Part shown: piece by piece, positions 25,757 to 34,681 of the stretch | Layout: each line of letters starts with the position of its first letter | How positions within the stretch are numbered: position 1 is the stretch's first letter | Origin: JADFQT01 sp965216025 | GTDB taxonomy: Bacteria > Chloroflexota > Dehalococcoidia > Lucifugimonadales > UBA3495 | DNA: 64,000 nucleotides | Assembly (NCBI GenBank): GCA_965216025.1 | Contig: CBDCEX010000010.1 | Location: 62,001-126,000, forward strand | Reading direction: 5' to 3' | Translations under genes and position numbers: made by a program | The notes under the pieces: generated by a model | Database searches by the model: none | The model's input: the letters and a program-made list of their open reading frames with translations, nothing else | Told to the model about the DNA's origin: nothing

Positions 25757-25894
25757 CTAAACGGTCAGTTGATGACGTCCTTTGAACCGCCTGCGCCGCA
25801 GAACCGCCCGACCATCGGAGGTTCGGGAGCGGGCCCGGAATCCGTGGACTCGGGCGCGGCGGCGTTTCTTAGGCTGATAAGTACGTTTCGGCAT
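25757..25894 (-). CDS. rpmH: Ribosomal protein bL34
   Basis: The 45-residue protein starts with MPKRTYQPKKRRRARVHGF and contains RSRTSDGRAVLRRRRFKGR, the near-universal bL34 pattern. The ATG is at 25894. In many bacteria dnaA and the origin lie upstream of rpmH; here the next 240 bp upstream hold no gene and then an ISAs1 element begins, so no dnaA is visible. Confidence 0.97.
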   Translation of the reverse strand: MPKRTYQPKKRRRARVHGFRARSRTSDGRAVLRRRRFKGRHQLTV

Positions 25895-26135
25895 TGTCTT
25901 GGGCGCTCCTATTGGAGGGATTATATGGTCACCAAGAAACCCCCGTCAAGGCCAGATAGGACCTAAGCTGCCCCAAAAATGAGTTGGCACCCCAATCAGC
26001 CCACCAGCGGAAGCTGTTGGGGGTTGCCGTGTACCGCCGTAAAGCATCCCGCTTAATTGGGTGGCCCCCGGCCCATGGGGTCAACGGGGACCCTTCGCAA
26101 ACTGGGTCCCCGGGTGATTCTCCGGGGGTGTAGCC

Positions 26136-27410
26136 CCAGGGCCTTTTCATTCTCCTGCCTGGTAGGTAAAGCCCATCATGTCGAAAGCTTCGCTGAGATG
26201 GGCATTGTGGCGGCGTAGGGCAGCGGCTACGTTGGAATGCCCAGCCCGACGTACCAAGCTGATGACCAGGTTCCGCAGGCCCGCCAGAACCTGTGGGGCG
26301 GCCCCAGTGCGCACCTGAGAGCGGTCCTCGTCGAAGGTCACATCCCGTACCCAGTGGAGGCGGTTCTCGATGCCCCAGTGCCCACGGGAAAGGCTCAACA
26401 ATCGCCTGGCATCGGCATCAGTGGCTGGGAGACTGCTAATTGCATAGCTCACAGCCACCTGTTTCTTGCCCTTCACGACCCGCTGGCGCTCTAGCCGACA
26501 CACCTGTTGCAGATGCGGCCACGCTTCCCCGACCGTCCCAGCGCTGCCCACGTAGCCATTTAGCTCTGGGTCGGCCAAGGCCCACAACTCTCGCCGCTCC
26601 AGCCGCCCATGACGCCGCTTTACTGGAGCATCGGCCCAGACCGTCAGCTTGGCCCCGCGTGCTCGCCACTCCGCTGCTAGCCAGGGAGGTACGGTTGGCC
26701 CACCAGCCCTCTCAGTTCCTAGCAGGGGAAAAAGCCACCTCCAAGTCTCGGCGCAAGGTGGGCTGATTCTCTTTAACTGGCAGCAGATACTCTCCGCCGC
26801 CTGCCACAATCTGCTCACAGACTTTCCGTTGGGTCAGTAAGGCATCAGCCACTACTACCCGACCCTTCAGGGGTACCTGGCCCAATACTTCTTTGACCGC
26901 CGCCAATTCTTCCCCTTTGCCCGGCGCAGCTACCTGCGCCAGCACTGCCCCAGCGCGGCTAGCGTAGGCCGACACCAGATGGACCCCGGGTATCTCTTGG
27001 CCGTGGACCCCTCGCAAGGTTTTCCCGTCCAGGGACAGGGGGTCATCCGCCTCTACCCCGCTATTTGCCAGCCAGTTGCCGACTTCTGCCTCAAAGGCCG
27101 CCACGTCCAGGCCCTTGAACACCCGGTGGAGGGTGGCCACGCAGGGTGTCTTCTCCTGGCTGAACCCCAAAAGCTGCGCCGTAGCACCCCCTTGGTCCCG
27201 CCCCCATTGAGCTATGGCGTATAAGCTGCGGGCGCCGCACAGCATGGCACAGGTGGCCAAGGCCAGGATCGCCCCCAAAGAGTGGCGTCGCCCTTGGCTA
27301 CTCCGGAAGTCAGGCACCAAATCCAGCGCTTCTCTCAAAGTCATCATCCTCCCCTCCCGCTTAAACTGGTAATAATTTTATACTATTTTGAGAAAATGAA
27401 AAGGCCCTGG
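26136..27410 (-). mobile_element. ISAs1-family insertion sequence of a second type, with 8-bp target duplication
   Basis: The ends CCAGGGCCTTTTCATT (26136-26151) and AATGAAAAGGCCCTGG (27395-27410) are perfect inverted repeats. GTGTAGCC stands directly outside on both sides (26128-26135 and 27411-27418), an 8-bp duplication as expected for ISAs1. It is clearly different in sequence from the copies at 1-957 and 9104-10333. Confidence 0.95.
26147..27347 (-). pseudogene. ISAs1-family transposase with a frameshift
   Basis: The first frame (27347-26712) carries the N-terminal region VPDFRSSQGRRHSLGAILAL, the catalytic LSLDGKTLRGVHG and VVVADALLTQRKVCEQI. It goes out of frame after LLPVKENQPTLRRDLEVAF. 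The second frame (from about 26735 to 26147) continues with VTFDEDRSQVRTG and SLSRGHWGIENRLHWVRD. One base change in length near 26720-26745 would restore about 395 residues. The intact target duplication implies a fairly recent insertion, so this could also be an assembly error. Confidence 0.88.
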
Positions 27411-27552
27411 GTGTAGCCCAAGAACCGCTGGACGGTTTTTAACGGAGGGGATAGAATAAAAACCCGGCGAGCGATTGCCGGTTTGCTAGTACCGGAGCCG
27501 GGATTTCATGCCGGGGCCGTGGTTAACGGAGCTGAAAACCGGCGCCTCCTTG

Positions 27553-27600
27553 GCCGAAGTGGCGGAATGGTAGACGCGCCGGTCTCAAAAACCGGTATAC
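27553..27600 (+). tRNA. tRNA-Leu(CAA) 5' portion, 3' half missing or degenerate
   Basis: GCCGAAGTGGCGGAATGG and the following TAGACGC give a normal tRNA-Leu acceptor 5' strand and D-arm. The anticodon arm CCGGT-CTCAAAA-ACCGG is intact with anticodon CAA. After it no T-arm (GGTTCGAnTCC) and no acceptor 3' strand matching CTTCGGC can be found. Downstream sequence repeats TTGGAGCGTCCTGGA instead. This looks like a tRNA gene cut by insertion or recombination at the edge of the accessory island. Confidence 0.65.
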
Positions 27601-27712
27601 CTCATTCTTGGAGCGTCCTGGAGTGTTCTGGAGTGCGGGTGCGGCTACATTATCAGCATTCTGCCGTCTTGGAGCGTCCTGGACGGGAATGGCAATATTA
27701 CCCAAGGCTGGC

Positions 27713-28018
27713 CTATTTCTCTGCTTCGGCCTTCTCCTCGTTCTGTCGCCATTCCAGCAGACGGCGGGCTGCTCCCACTGCCACCTGGTATGCTGCTGCC
27801 AACGCCGGCAGGTCCTGATCTTCCGTTCCCGAGGGAGGGTCGTTCAGCAGGGTCCGGTGCAGGTCCTGGATGGCGGCGGGCTGCATCAGGTATAGGTCCA
27901 GGTCCTTCCTCAGCTCCCCATATATTTCTTCATCAATGCGGGCCGAGTCGGGATACCTGGCGATGGCTTCCTCCAGCCCAGGGTAAAACGGGCAGATCCA
28001 AAAGCTCTCAGCCCGCAT
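27713..28018 (-). CDS. Small protein of unknown function, last gene of the tmk unit
   Basis: This 101-residue mostly helical protein (LEEAIARYPDSARIDEEIYGEL, AAAYQVAVGAARRLLEWRQ) has no motif I recognise. Its ATG overlaps the stop of the preceding 51-residue frame, whose start in turn overlaps the tmk stop. This suggests a coupled three-gene unit. The acidic C-terminus EEKAEAEK is probably disordered. Confidence 0.6.
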   Translation of the reverse strand: MRAESFWICPFYPGLEEAIARYPDSARIDEEIYGELRKDLDLYLMQPAAIQDLHRTLLNDPPSGTEDQDLPALAAAYQVAVGAARRLLEWRQNEEKAEAEK

Positions 28019-28163
28019 TTGAACTGCATCTGAGATTGGGGGAGCCTTGCGGGCGGCCGCTGCAGTCCGGGGTGCAGGCCGTGGGCTTCTCGCTCAGCCT
28101 GTCTCCCCCTGGCTGTTGGAACCGTACCTCGTATTGCTGTATCCGCGCCTCCCGTGGCGTCAT
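28008..28163 (-). CDS. Tiny Cys-containing protein between tmk and the 101-residue gene
   Basis: This 51-residue frame starts with MTPREARIQQYEVRFQQ at an ATG that overlaps the tmk stop (ATGA). It contains three cysteines (ACTPDCSGR and LRCSSN) but no clear zinc-binding pattern. Support comes only from the overlaps on both sides. Confidence 0.45.
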   Translation of the reverse strand: MTPREARIQQYEVRFQQPGGDRLSEKPTACTPDCSGRPQGSPNLRCSSNAG

Positions 28164-28837
28164 TTCATTATCTCCAGGATCTTTTCCCAGATTGCTTCGT
28201 GTATTTGGTCCAGCGGCATCGTCCCGTCGATCATTGTCCATCGTTCTGGGTCTTCGGCAGCCTGGGCCAGGTAGCCCTCTCTGACTCTCCGGTGGAATCC
28301 CTCCGGCAGGTCCTCGAACCTCCGGGTTCCCTCGGTGTCCTGCCGGAGGTCCTCCTGCTGTTCGTATCCCAGCGCGAGTTGGGGTCCGCTGGTTCTTCCC
28401 AGGCCGGCGCTGGGCGGTAGGTTCAGGAGGATGTTCAGGTCGGGATAAAGTCCGCCGGTGGCAAAGTCGTTGAACTGCCTCACCTTCTTCCCTCCTATCC
28501 GGCGTCCGTAGCCCTGGTAGGCGATGGACGATGCGGCGAACCGGTCGGCGATTACGGATATGCCGTGGTCCAGGCTGGGCTGGATGACCTCGGCCATCAA
28601 CTGGGCTCGGGACGCCTCGAATAGGAGGAGTTCTGCCTCCGGGGCGATTTTCTGCTTGCTCTTGAGGTATTCCCGCAGGTGTTGGCCCAATGGGGTTGTT
28701 CCGGGTTCGTGGACCAGGGTGGCGTGCCGGCCCTCCCGTTGGAGGCGGGTCACCAGCAACTGCGCCTGGGTGGACTTGCCGGCACCCTCGCCGCCCTCCA
28801 GGGCTATGAATACCGTTTTGTTCTTTCTACTGGTCAA
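28160..28837 (-). CDS. tmk: Thymidylate kinase
   Basis: The 225-residue kinase phosphorylates dTMP to dTDP. It has the P-loop LEGGEGAGKSTQAQLL (about residues 12-27), the substrate motif VHEPGTTPLGQHLREYL and the DR motif in VIADRFAASSIAYQG. The lid region GYEQQEDLRQDTEGTRRFEDL is basic-poor. The TTG at 28837 is chosen because GGAGGA lies 6 nt upstream; the longer ATG frame to 29065 adds unrelated sequence. It lies at the left edge of the accessory island with two small overlapping genes, so it may be element-borne rather than the housekeeping copy. Confidence 0.9.
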   Translation of the reverse strand: MTSRKNKTVFIALEGGEGAGKSTQAQLLVTRLQREGRHATLVHEPGTTPLGQHLREYLKSKQKIAPEAELLLFEASRAQLMAEVIQPSLDHGISVIADRFAASSIAYQGYGRRIGGKKVRQFNDFATGGLYPDLNILLNLPPSAGLGRTSGPQLALGYEQQEDLRQDTEGTRRFEDLPEGFHRRVREGYLAQAAEDPERWTMIDGTMPLDQIHEAIWEKILEIMK

Positions 28838-29400
28838 GCCTGTTCCTCCAGCATTCCGTCTATGAAGAGCGCGCCCTGCGCTAATATCATAATGAAGATT
28901 CCCACCCCGGGGATGGGAAATCCGGCAATGGCTGGTCCGTCGCTGCTGATGATGGGACTGGACAAAAGCACCATGCCCAGGGGCAGCAGGGAGCCGGAAT
29001 GGGGGTCTTGGAGCCAGTATCAAAAGGACTCCGGGGCCAGTCGAAAATGGGTCATTTCGGGGCATTTAGGGGGTTGGCCCATGGAGGGGGTGTTTTTCAG
29101 CTACGGAGTATGGTCATCTCATTCCGTGGGGGTACTTAGAAAGGGATTTTCGTCTTTTTAAAGCTAAGGTATGTCCCTCTGATTCCGCGAGGCAAGATCG
29201 GGTGGTTCCTCGGAATTTTACAGTGGGGTCAGGTTCAAATGGGTGCAACAATTTTCCGACGTCGGATCGACTACCCCTACACCCCCCCTGGTTGTTACTG
29301 TAAATAGATACGATTTACCTATGAGGTATAGCCATCTCATTCCGTAGTAGTTTTGGTCCTTAACCCAGTCTCAAAAAGTTTGGCGGAGAGGTGAAAACAG
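28838..29400. other. Intergenic region with three copies of a GTATGG(T)C(A)TCTCATTCCG motif
   Basis: No convincing gene is present. Three imperfect direct repeats occur at 29108-29129, 29169-29192 and 29326-29350, sharing GTAT...TCTCATTCCG or TCTGATTCCG. An inverted repeat GTAAAT...ATTTAC is at about 29301-29319. The region separates the divergent tmk unit and the gene at 29401, so the repeats may be operator-like. Confidence 0.5.
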
Positions 29401-30246
29401 ATGGTTGGAGCTGATGGAGAGGTGGGCCGTCGTCGTCCGCGATTGGATCTGTTGGTCCGGGCGATGGGAGAGGCTCCGGTGAGGGAGACGCTGGATGTGA
29501 GTGGTGAGGATTGGGGGTCGATTCTGTCGGGTGGGATGAAGTTGGATGAGACGTTGCTGGCTCGTCTGGAGACGATGATAGGGGCGATGGGCCAGGCGGT
29601 GGAGTGGTGGGATGAGGAGGAGGATGAAGAGGATGATGGGGCTGGAGCGCCGGAGGATATTGGTGGGGTTGAGCTTGATGAGGAAAGTGAGCGTCCGTCG
29701 GAGGAGGTTCCGGCTGAGGCGTTGTCGAGCCGGAGCTGGAATTGGGGGGAGCATCTGGAGGAGCGGCGGGCGTCGTTGCGTGCGATGCACCATCTGGCGA
29801 TGGTGACGCAGTACCGGCTGGGGGTGAGGTACCAGGGTCAGTTGGCGATGATGGGTTTGGTGGCGAAGATTGAGTTGGCGTTGATCTTCATGGGGGAGAC
29901 GCTGCCGGACCCGGGGGTGGACTGGGACGGTGACCGGCGGCTGCGGGAGATAAACCGGCGGGTATCGCGGTTGTTGTGGGTGAAGCAGGAGCAGGACCGG
30001 GAGTTTGGGGGAGTTCGTGGAGTATTCAACTGGCTGAGTGGCTGGACGCGTTTGAGTTCGAAGGAGTTGGTGAAGCAGATGCTGGAGGAGGCGGACGACA
30101 TCATGGAGGTGATGCCGGAGGTGATGGTTGGGAAGACGGGGATGATTTCCCTGGCGGCGGGGGGTGACGGCCGGAATCGGCAGGTTGATGAATACGTTGA
30201 GGCGATCAAGGTTGTTGATGATGGCCGGGATCGTCGGGGAGGGTAG
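29401..30246 (+). CDS. Acidic protein of unknown function
   Basis: The 281-residue protein has an acidic stretch (WWDEEEDEEDDGAGAPED, about residues 75-92) and a helical C-terminal half (YRLGVRYQGQLAMMGLVAKIEL). It is one of few plus-strand genes in the left part of the island. GGAGAGG lies about 9 nt before the ATG. The minus strand is also open here, but that frame is a His/Pro-rich mirror and is judged a shadow. No domain recognised. Confidence 0.65.
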   Translation: MVGADGEVGRRRPRLDLLVRAMGEAPVRETLDVSGEDWGSILSGGMKLDETLLARLETMIGAMGQAVEWWDEEEDEEDDGAGAPEDIGGVELDEESERPSEEVPAEALSSRSWNWGEHLEERRASLRAMHHLAMVTQYRLGVRYQGQLAMMGLVAKIELALIFMGETLPDPGVDWDGDRRLREINRRVSRLLWVKQEQDREFGGVRGVFNWLSGWTRLSSKELVKQMLEEADDIMEVMPEVMVGKTGMISLAAGGDGRNRQVDEYVEAIKVVDDGRDRRGG

Positions 30247-30441
30247 GGACAGTTGGCTGGTCCCGGGGTCCTTCGTTCCCAGTGTTTTTAGTACCTTTTC
30301 CCATTCTGGGCGGTCGGGGCCAATTTTAGCACGCGGCATGGCGGGCCTCAATGACATAATGACCTGCACATAATGTCGGAGTGTGGCCCGGCTTGGGCGG
30401 AGGGGAACAGAATTATTTCTCATCCAGCCCAGGCGCCAGGC

Positions 30442-30978
30442 TTAGTCGACTGTCCTGCTAAAGCTGAAAACAATTGCAAGTGATAGCGATACGAGGGCTG
30501 CTGGCAGGAAAAGAATGCCGACCGAAAATAGCGCCAGCACACAGAATCCCAGCAGCAAGATGGCGGCGACCCATAGGGCCAACGCCCGCCCTATCTTTCC
30601 AGCGGTGAGCAACGGTCCAAGGGCTATCCCCGCGATAGCGGAACCGATAATCAATTTCGCCCAGACCGGCAGATAAACCCGGCTGAAGGCATAGATGGCC
30701 AAGCCCGCCATTAGCGCCAGCAGGATAGGAACAACCTTCTCACTGGCTGCCAATAAGGAGAGGTTCCTGTTCCTGCGGGCGGCTAGCACCGTGAGCAGAG
30801 CGAGACCGGTCAGGGCTACCGGCACAAATACGGTGGCCAGCACTACGGAATCTTCTCCCCTCTCTCCCTTCAAATAGGGCCAGAGCACCAGTCCAATAGC
30901 CACAGGCAGGTAGGCCCCCCAAGCCAGAATGTGGGCGACAATGGCCAGGATCCAACTGGCTCTCCCACCTTTGGTCAT
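30442..30978 (-). CDS. Integral membrane protein of unknown function
   Basis: The 178-residue protein is almost entirely hydrophobic, with about five or six membrane segments (ILAIVAHILAWGAYLPVAIG, VVLATVFVPVALTGLALLTV, LWVAAILLLGFCVLALFSVG). The ATG at 30978 is chosen; the open frame continues into a dispersed repeat upstream. No charged active-site residues stand out. Confidence 0.65.
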   Translation of the reverse strand: MTKGGRASWILAIVAHILAWGAYLPVAIGLVLWPYLKGERGEDSVVLATVFVPVALTGLALLTVLAARRNRNLSLLAASEKVVPILLALMAGLAIYAFSRVYLPVWAKLIIGSAIAGIALGPLLTAGKIGRALALWVAAILLLGFCVLALFSVGILFLPAALVSLSLAIVFSFSRTVD

Positions 30979-31013
30979 ACTGCCCGTCGCTTGGGCCGCC
31001 CGGGTCTTTCGGT

Positions 31014-31125
31014 TCTCCCCAGCGTCATTACGAACCCTTCGGCTGCGCTCAGGATTAACTCCACGAAGCAATCCCTCCTTATCTTCATGAGAATGCTGCG
31101 GGCCACGGTCTTCACAATGACAATC
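31014..31125. repeat. Dispersed repeat of the CGTCATTACGAA...CACAATGACA type
   Basis: GCGTCATTACGAACCCTTCG at one end and TCTTCACAATGACA at the other form inverted ends around ACGAAGCAATCCCTCC. This matches a class of intergenic repeat common in Dehalococcoidia-like and other genomes. It lies in a 318-bp gap without genes. Confidence 0.6.
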
Positions 31126-31296
31126 GAAACACCCTGCTTGGACCGCCGCGTTGCCTGTGGGGTCGCCGGGAGCTGTTGGTTCTGGTTGGTCATGTAGTTT
31201 CTCCGCAGCGTGGGATTCGGGTTGTCATTCTCACCCCCCTATTTTCCGCTCTCTGGGCTCGGATCCGTCCGGCGCGGTTCATGATGGTCTTGGCGT

Positions 31297-32148
31297 CTAG
31301 AGTAGCTCTTTCCCGGTGGTCGGGATTGGACTCCGTCGTGATGGTTCCCCGGGGCGAGGGTTCTTTTCTTCCTCCGGCTGGTACTTCTTCTTGGTATCTA
31401 ATTTCCTTTGGGTCTGTCTGGCATCTCGTACCGCACGGGCTTCTTTCCGGGGTTGCCTATCTTGACCCCGTGCCGTTTCAATATGGGCCAGATATTGTTT
31501 TTGAACTCGTGCCCAAAGGCTCCGCCCAGTTGTCTCTCCGAATTGATTGCGCTCCTGGTGCGTTGCTGTGAGAATCTCCCTGAGCCGGGGGACTCGCTCC
31601 AAGGCGGCCTCCGGGGGTGTGGAGGGTTTGCCGTGGGATTCGTAGGGGTCCGCGATGGCTGGCAACTCGTCGCCGGGGAGTTCGTCTGCCTCCATCTCCC
31701 AGACGTCCTGTTCAATCTTCAGGAGAACTTCCTGGAGAACCTCCTGGAGAGTGGGGACCTGGACGATGGGGGTGTTGAGGTCCAGCGGGTCTGGGTGTTG
31801 GGTTTCCCGCAGTTTCGAGGGGTCGAAGTCTGGGACGTGCCGGACTTCGGGCGCCTCGTAGTACTGGCCGTCCTGGTGGTATTGAACCCAGCGCCCACCG
31901 TCCTCGTCCTCGATTTCCACTGTGAAGATCGTGTTGGGGTGTTGGGTGGAGACCGCTCTCATGTCAGACTCCAGGGTATCCCAGGCTATGCTCTCCTCGC
32001 CGTTGATGATGGTGCTCTCCCAGATTTTGAGGCTTCTGCGGATGGGCAGCATCATCAGAAACTCCTCCTGGGTCGGACTGTCGTCCGGCCACCGGACCTG
32101 GAAGAAGCTCTTGCTTCTCTCGCTATCTTGTTGGGTGGCTTCGCTCAT
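31297..32148 (-). CDS. Island protein of unknown function, charged
   Basis: The 283-residue protein starts MSEATQQDSERSKSF (AGGAG 10 nt upstream). It has a beta-rich first third (TIFTVEIEDEDGGRWVQYHQ), an acidic middle (WEMEADELPGDELPA) and a very basic C-terminus (DRQPRKEARAVRDARQTQRK). No family recognised. It overlaps the preceding 109-residue gene by 26 bp and closes a run of packed minus-strand genes. Confidence 0.6.
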   Translation of the reverse strand: MSEATQQDSERSKSFFQVRWPDDSPTQEEFLMMLPIRRSLKIWESTIINGEESIAWDTLESDMRAVSTQHPNTIFTVEIEDEDGGRWVQYHQDGQYYEAPEVRHVPDFDPSKLRETQHPDPLDLNTPIVQVPTLQEVLQEVLLKIEQDVWEMEADELPGDELPAIADPYESHGKPSTPPEAALERVPRLREILTATHQERNQFGETTGRSLWARVQKQYLAHIETARGQDRQPRKEARAVRDARQTQRKLDTKKKYQPEEEKNPRPGEPSRRSPIPTTGKELL

Positions 32149-32452
32149 TTTGCTCATTCTCCTGCATTTTTGTCTGTTCATCGAGGGTAGGCGACATCCA
32201 GCACTCGAACAGGGTCGGGCCTCCGCCCTGGTACTCCTGGTAAGACCATGCCTCCCAGGTGCCGGCTGTCGTCTCTTTCCGGGTCAGCTCCCGGAGGTGA
32301 GCCAGGAATTGTTTTCGGTTCACCCTGACTTGTGGCTGGTAGCCGATAGCGTAGATGGTGTTTGACGAGTCACGGTGGTTGTTCTGGGTTTCACTGTCGA
32401 AGGTGTCGACGTCCTGGGGAGATTCCAGATTCCAGTTTCTGAATTCCATCAT
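32123..32452 (-). CDS. Island protein of unknown function
   Basis: This 109-residue protein (MMEFRNWNLESPQDV at the start) has a central NTIYAIGYQPQVRVNRKQFL and AWSYQEYQGGGPTLFECW. The ATG at 32452 has AGGAGA 8 nt upstream; the open frame continues to 32650 but the earlier part looks non-coding. It overlaps the start of the next gene. Confidence 0.6.
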   Translation of the reverse strand: MMEFRNWNLESPQDVDTFDSETQNNHRDSSNTIYAIGYQPQVRVNRKQFLAHLRELTRKETTAGTWEAWSYQEYQGGGPTLFECWMSPTLDEQTKMQENEQNERSHPTR

Positions 32453-32646
32453 GTTGTCATCTCCTGTGGTTTTTTCCGGGAGGGCGGCGCTTATCCTACA
32501 ACAGAGCGCCGCCCGGGGTGCCGTGGTCGAACACAGGTGGAATTTTTCGTCTTGGAGTCCGGTGGTCTTCCCGTGGATTGGGAGAAGTCGAGGGGTCAGA
32601 GGCAGGACGACTGATTTTTCCTTATCCCGCCGGTGTGGAGGTCTAT

Positions 32647-32961
32647 TCACATCCTGTCGCCTGTGGCGAGTTGCTTGATTTGTTCCTCCACGGTGAGCTT
32701 GGCGTCCTTGAGGTTGGTGTAGATCCAGATGCCCCGGACATCCCGGCCCTGGGTGTCATGGATGCGGGCCTCGTACTGCGGCTGGCGGCTTCTGCCGTGT
32801 CGGGTCATTGTGGCGTGCCATCCGTTGCGGGCCCTGAAGTCGTTGATGGTGTTGGTGTCGTGGATGGCGGTGGTATCCAGGCTGGTCTTGGTCATGCCGG
32901 GGATGCCCAGCACTCGGGGTGGTCTTTTTTCCCAGCGTCCCTGGGCACGCTCGGCGCTCAC
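32647..32961 (-). CDS. Small island protein of unknown function
   Basis: The 104-residue frame begins at a GTG 5 nt after the stop of the 248-residue gene upstream, a spacing that fits coupled translation. An internal ATG at 32895 would give 82 residues. The core ARNGWHATMTRHGRSRQPQY and DVRGIWIYTNLKDAKLTVEE looks like a small alpha/beta fold. No family recognised. Confidence 0.55.
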   Translation of the reverse strand: MSAERAQGRWEKRPPRVLGIPGMTKTSLDTTAIHDTNTINDFRARNGWHATMTRHGRSRQPQYEARIHDTQGRDVRGIWIYTNLKDAKLTVEEQIKQLATGDRM

Positions 32962-32966
32962 TCGGG

Positions 32967-33713
32967 TTACGGCGCCAGGTCGTCGGCGCGGTCTTCTCCC
33001 ATGTAATCCAAGAGGGTTGTAGTGTTGGTGTGGTCACACCTCACGCCCTCGGCGGTTTCTGTGTCGTACCCTGGCCCGGTGTCCATCAGGACCTTCTGGC
33101 ACTTCATGCAGACCAGAAGTGCTGTTGCATCTCCGTCAATGTGGGATATCAGTAGCCGGAATGATTGTTCGTTTACCGGCTTACCGTCGTCCGGCGAGTT
33201 GGGGGTTCCAGCTGTCTCCAGGTCCAGGTTGGTGGAGTCTTCTTGGTGGATTCGTTTCAGGGTGGCTTCTGACAACGCAGCGTATTCTCGCTGGGGGATC
33301 TCGGACAGCGCCCGCTCGGCGCGGCGGTTCATCTCGTCTAAGAGGCGGTCCTGGAGTTCCTCTGGAAGTTCTTCTTCCATCAACTTCTGGATGGTCGGCA
33401 TGAGCGTGGGGGCTAGTCGGAGAGCCTCTTCCTGGGTGATCTCCAGCTTCACCTCTCCCTTGGACATGCCCCCGTCCAGGTGGACCTGGATGGAGAGCTG
33501 CATCATGGCTTCGATGAGAATGTAGCTGGGGTCCAGGGGAGAATGGTCGGGCTGCCCGTTTTCTTGCCCTGTTGCCTGCACGGTTGCCTGCCCGGTTGCT
33601 CGGATGACGGTTTGGATCAAATTCAGACATTCCTCCTTTTGGTCTGATGCGTTCAGAAGTCTCTGTCCCACCATGGCTTCGAATTCAGGTGCATTGGTGT
33701 GTTTAACGTTCAT
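32967..33713 (-). CDS. Island protein with a possible C-terminal zinc site
   Basis: The 248-residue protein has an N-terminal helical part, a middle segment with LDPSYILIEAMMQLSIQVHL and EELQDRLLDEMNRRAERAL, and a C-terminal part with CMKCQKVLMDTG followed by VRCDH, a possible zinc ribbon. The tract ATGQATVQATGQENGQ is low complexity. Function unknown. Confidence 0.6.
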   Translation of the reverse strand: MNVKHTNAPEFEAMVGQRLLNASDQKEECLNLIQTVIRATGQATVQATGQENGQPDHSPLDPSYILIEAMMQLSIQVHLDGGMSKGEVKLEITQEEALRLAPTLMPTIQKLMEEELPEELQDRLLDEMNRRAERALSEIPQREYAALSEATLKRIHQEDSTNLDLETAGTPNSPDDGKPVNEQSFRLLISHIDGDATALLVCMKCQKVLMDTGPGYDTETAEGVRCDHTNTTTLLDYMGEDRADDLAP

Positions 33714-33768
33714 TTCAGTTTTTCAGCTGGCTTTCCACGAATAATGTTTTTTATTCGTGCAGAGCCAG

Positions 33769-34086
33769 TTAGCTGCTCCTTTCTTTTTCTATTTCTTTAC
33801 TACATTTGTCACATAGCCAGACACTGGTCCCAGGTGCAATCTGGCACATCTGTGTCGCAATATCTGGACAACCGAATATCTCGCATTTCCTAATGGCGCA
33901 TTTCGTCTCCTTATCTTCAATTGTGGATGGACTGTCTGGATCTGGACTATTTTCGACCTTGTCAACCATGGCTCTTTCATCCTTCGGTTGTTTCTTGGGC
34001 AGTTGTCTCTTGGGCAGTTGTTCCTCGGGATTCCTGAGCTTGGGTTGATCTGGGGAGGTTGGGGTGAGCTGGGGAGGTCGCTCCAC
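33769..34086 (-). CDS. Small zinc-ribbon protein
   Basis: The 105-residue protein begins at a GTG 31 bp after the preceding gene. A Pro/Lys-rich leader (KRQLPKKQPKDER) is followed by a cysteine-rich domain: CAIRKCEIFGCP, QMCQ and WLCDKCSK, enough for one or two zinc sites. Such small zinc proteins recur through this island. Function unknown. Confidence 0.6.
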   Translation of the reverse strand: MERPPQLTPTSPDQPKLRNPEEQLPKRQLPKKQPKDERAMVDKVENSPDPDSPSTIEDKETKCAIRKCEIFGCPDIATQMCQIAPGTSVWLCDKCSKEIEKERSS

Positions 34087-34117
34087 GGTGGGGCAGCGGG
34101 TCGCTCCTGGTGGTTGG

Positions 34118-34681
34118 CTATTGTCCTGCTTCCAGCAGCCTCCGAAGTTCCGACTTCAGATCTAGCTCCAGCCCCACTTCCCGGTGGACTTTCAGCATTT
34201 CCTCCGCCATGCGGCCGATCTCCCGCCCGATGAAGTCCTGCTGTCTGGCATGCCGGCCCGGGTGCCGGTCAACTTGCTCGCGGTCCGCGTAGGCGATGTT
34301 GCAGGCCGCCAGTGCGGCGTCGGTCGCTCCGGTGACCGTAGTCTCCTTCCAGTCATGCTGGAAGAAGGTCCGGTCGCCTGACTCAGCGGCCAGTCGGGCC
34401 CTCCCAGCCAGCCCCGCTTCCTCATGGAGATCCAGTGTCCTGGGGAACCACTCACGGAGGACGTGCTGTACCATCCTTCCGGCCCGCTTTCCCTCCCGCC
34501 GGGGGTCGTTGCCGCCCAGGCTGACCTCCAGGGCATCTGGATCCCCTGGGTCGTCCTCGGGATATCCGAATCGCCTGATGGCCAGCCGGTGGCCCTGGGG
34601 AAATCGGGGCAGTTGGCGGTTCACCTCTTCCAAGACGGCTTCCAGGACTGGTCGTATGGGGAGATGCTCACCCTTGCCCAT
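34118..34681 (-). CDS. Island protein of unknown function, helical and charged
   Basis: The 187-residue protein starting MGKGEHLPIRPVLEAVLEEV has long charged helices (REIGRMAEEMLKVHREVGLELDLKSEL at its end, quoted in parts: REIGRMAEEMLKV and GLELDLKSEL). The start is uncertain because the frame is open further upstream and overlaps the 62-residue frame. No family recognised. Confidence 0.55.
   Translation of the reverse strand: MGKGEHLPIRPVLEAVLEEVNRQLPRFPQGHRLAIRRFGYPEDDPGDPDALEVSLGGNDPRREGKRAGRMVQHVLREWFPRTLDLHEEAGLAGRARLAAESGDRTFFQHDWKETTVTGATDAALAACNIAYADREQVDRHPGRHARQQDFIGREIGRMAEEMLKVHREVGLELDLKSELRRLLEAGQ

Noticed and set aside
29371..30423. 350-residue minus frame opposite the gene at 29401
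   Set aside because: Its composition (His/Pro/Leu runs) follows from the acidic plus-strand gene; the plus strand has the ribosome site.
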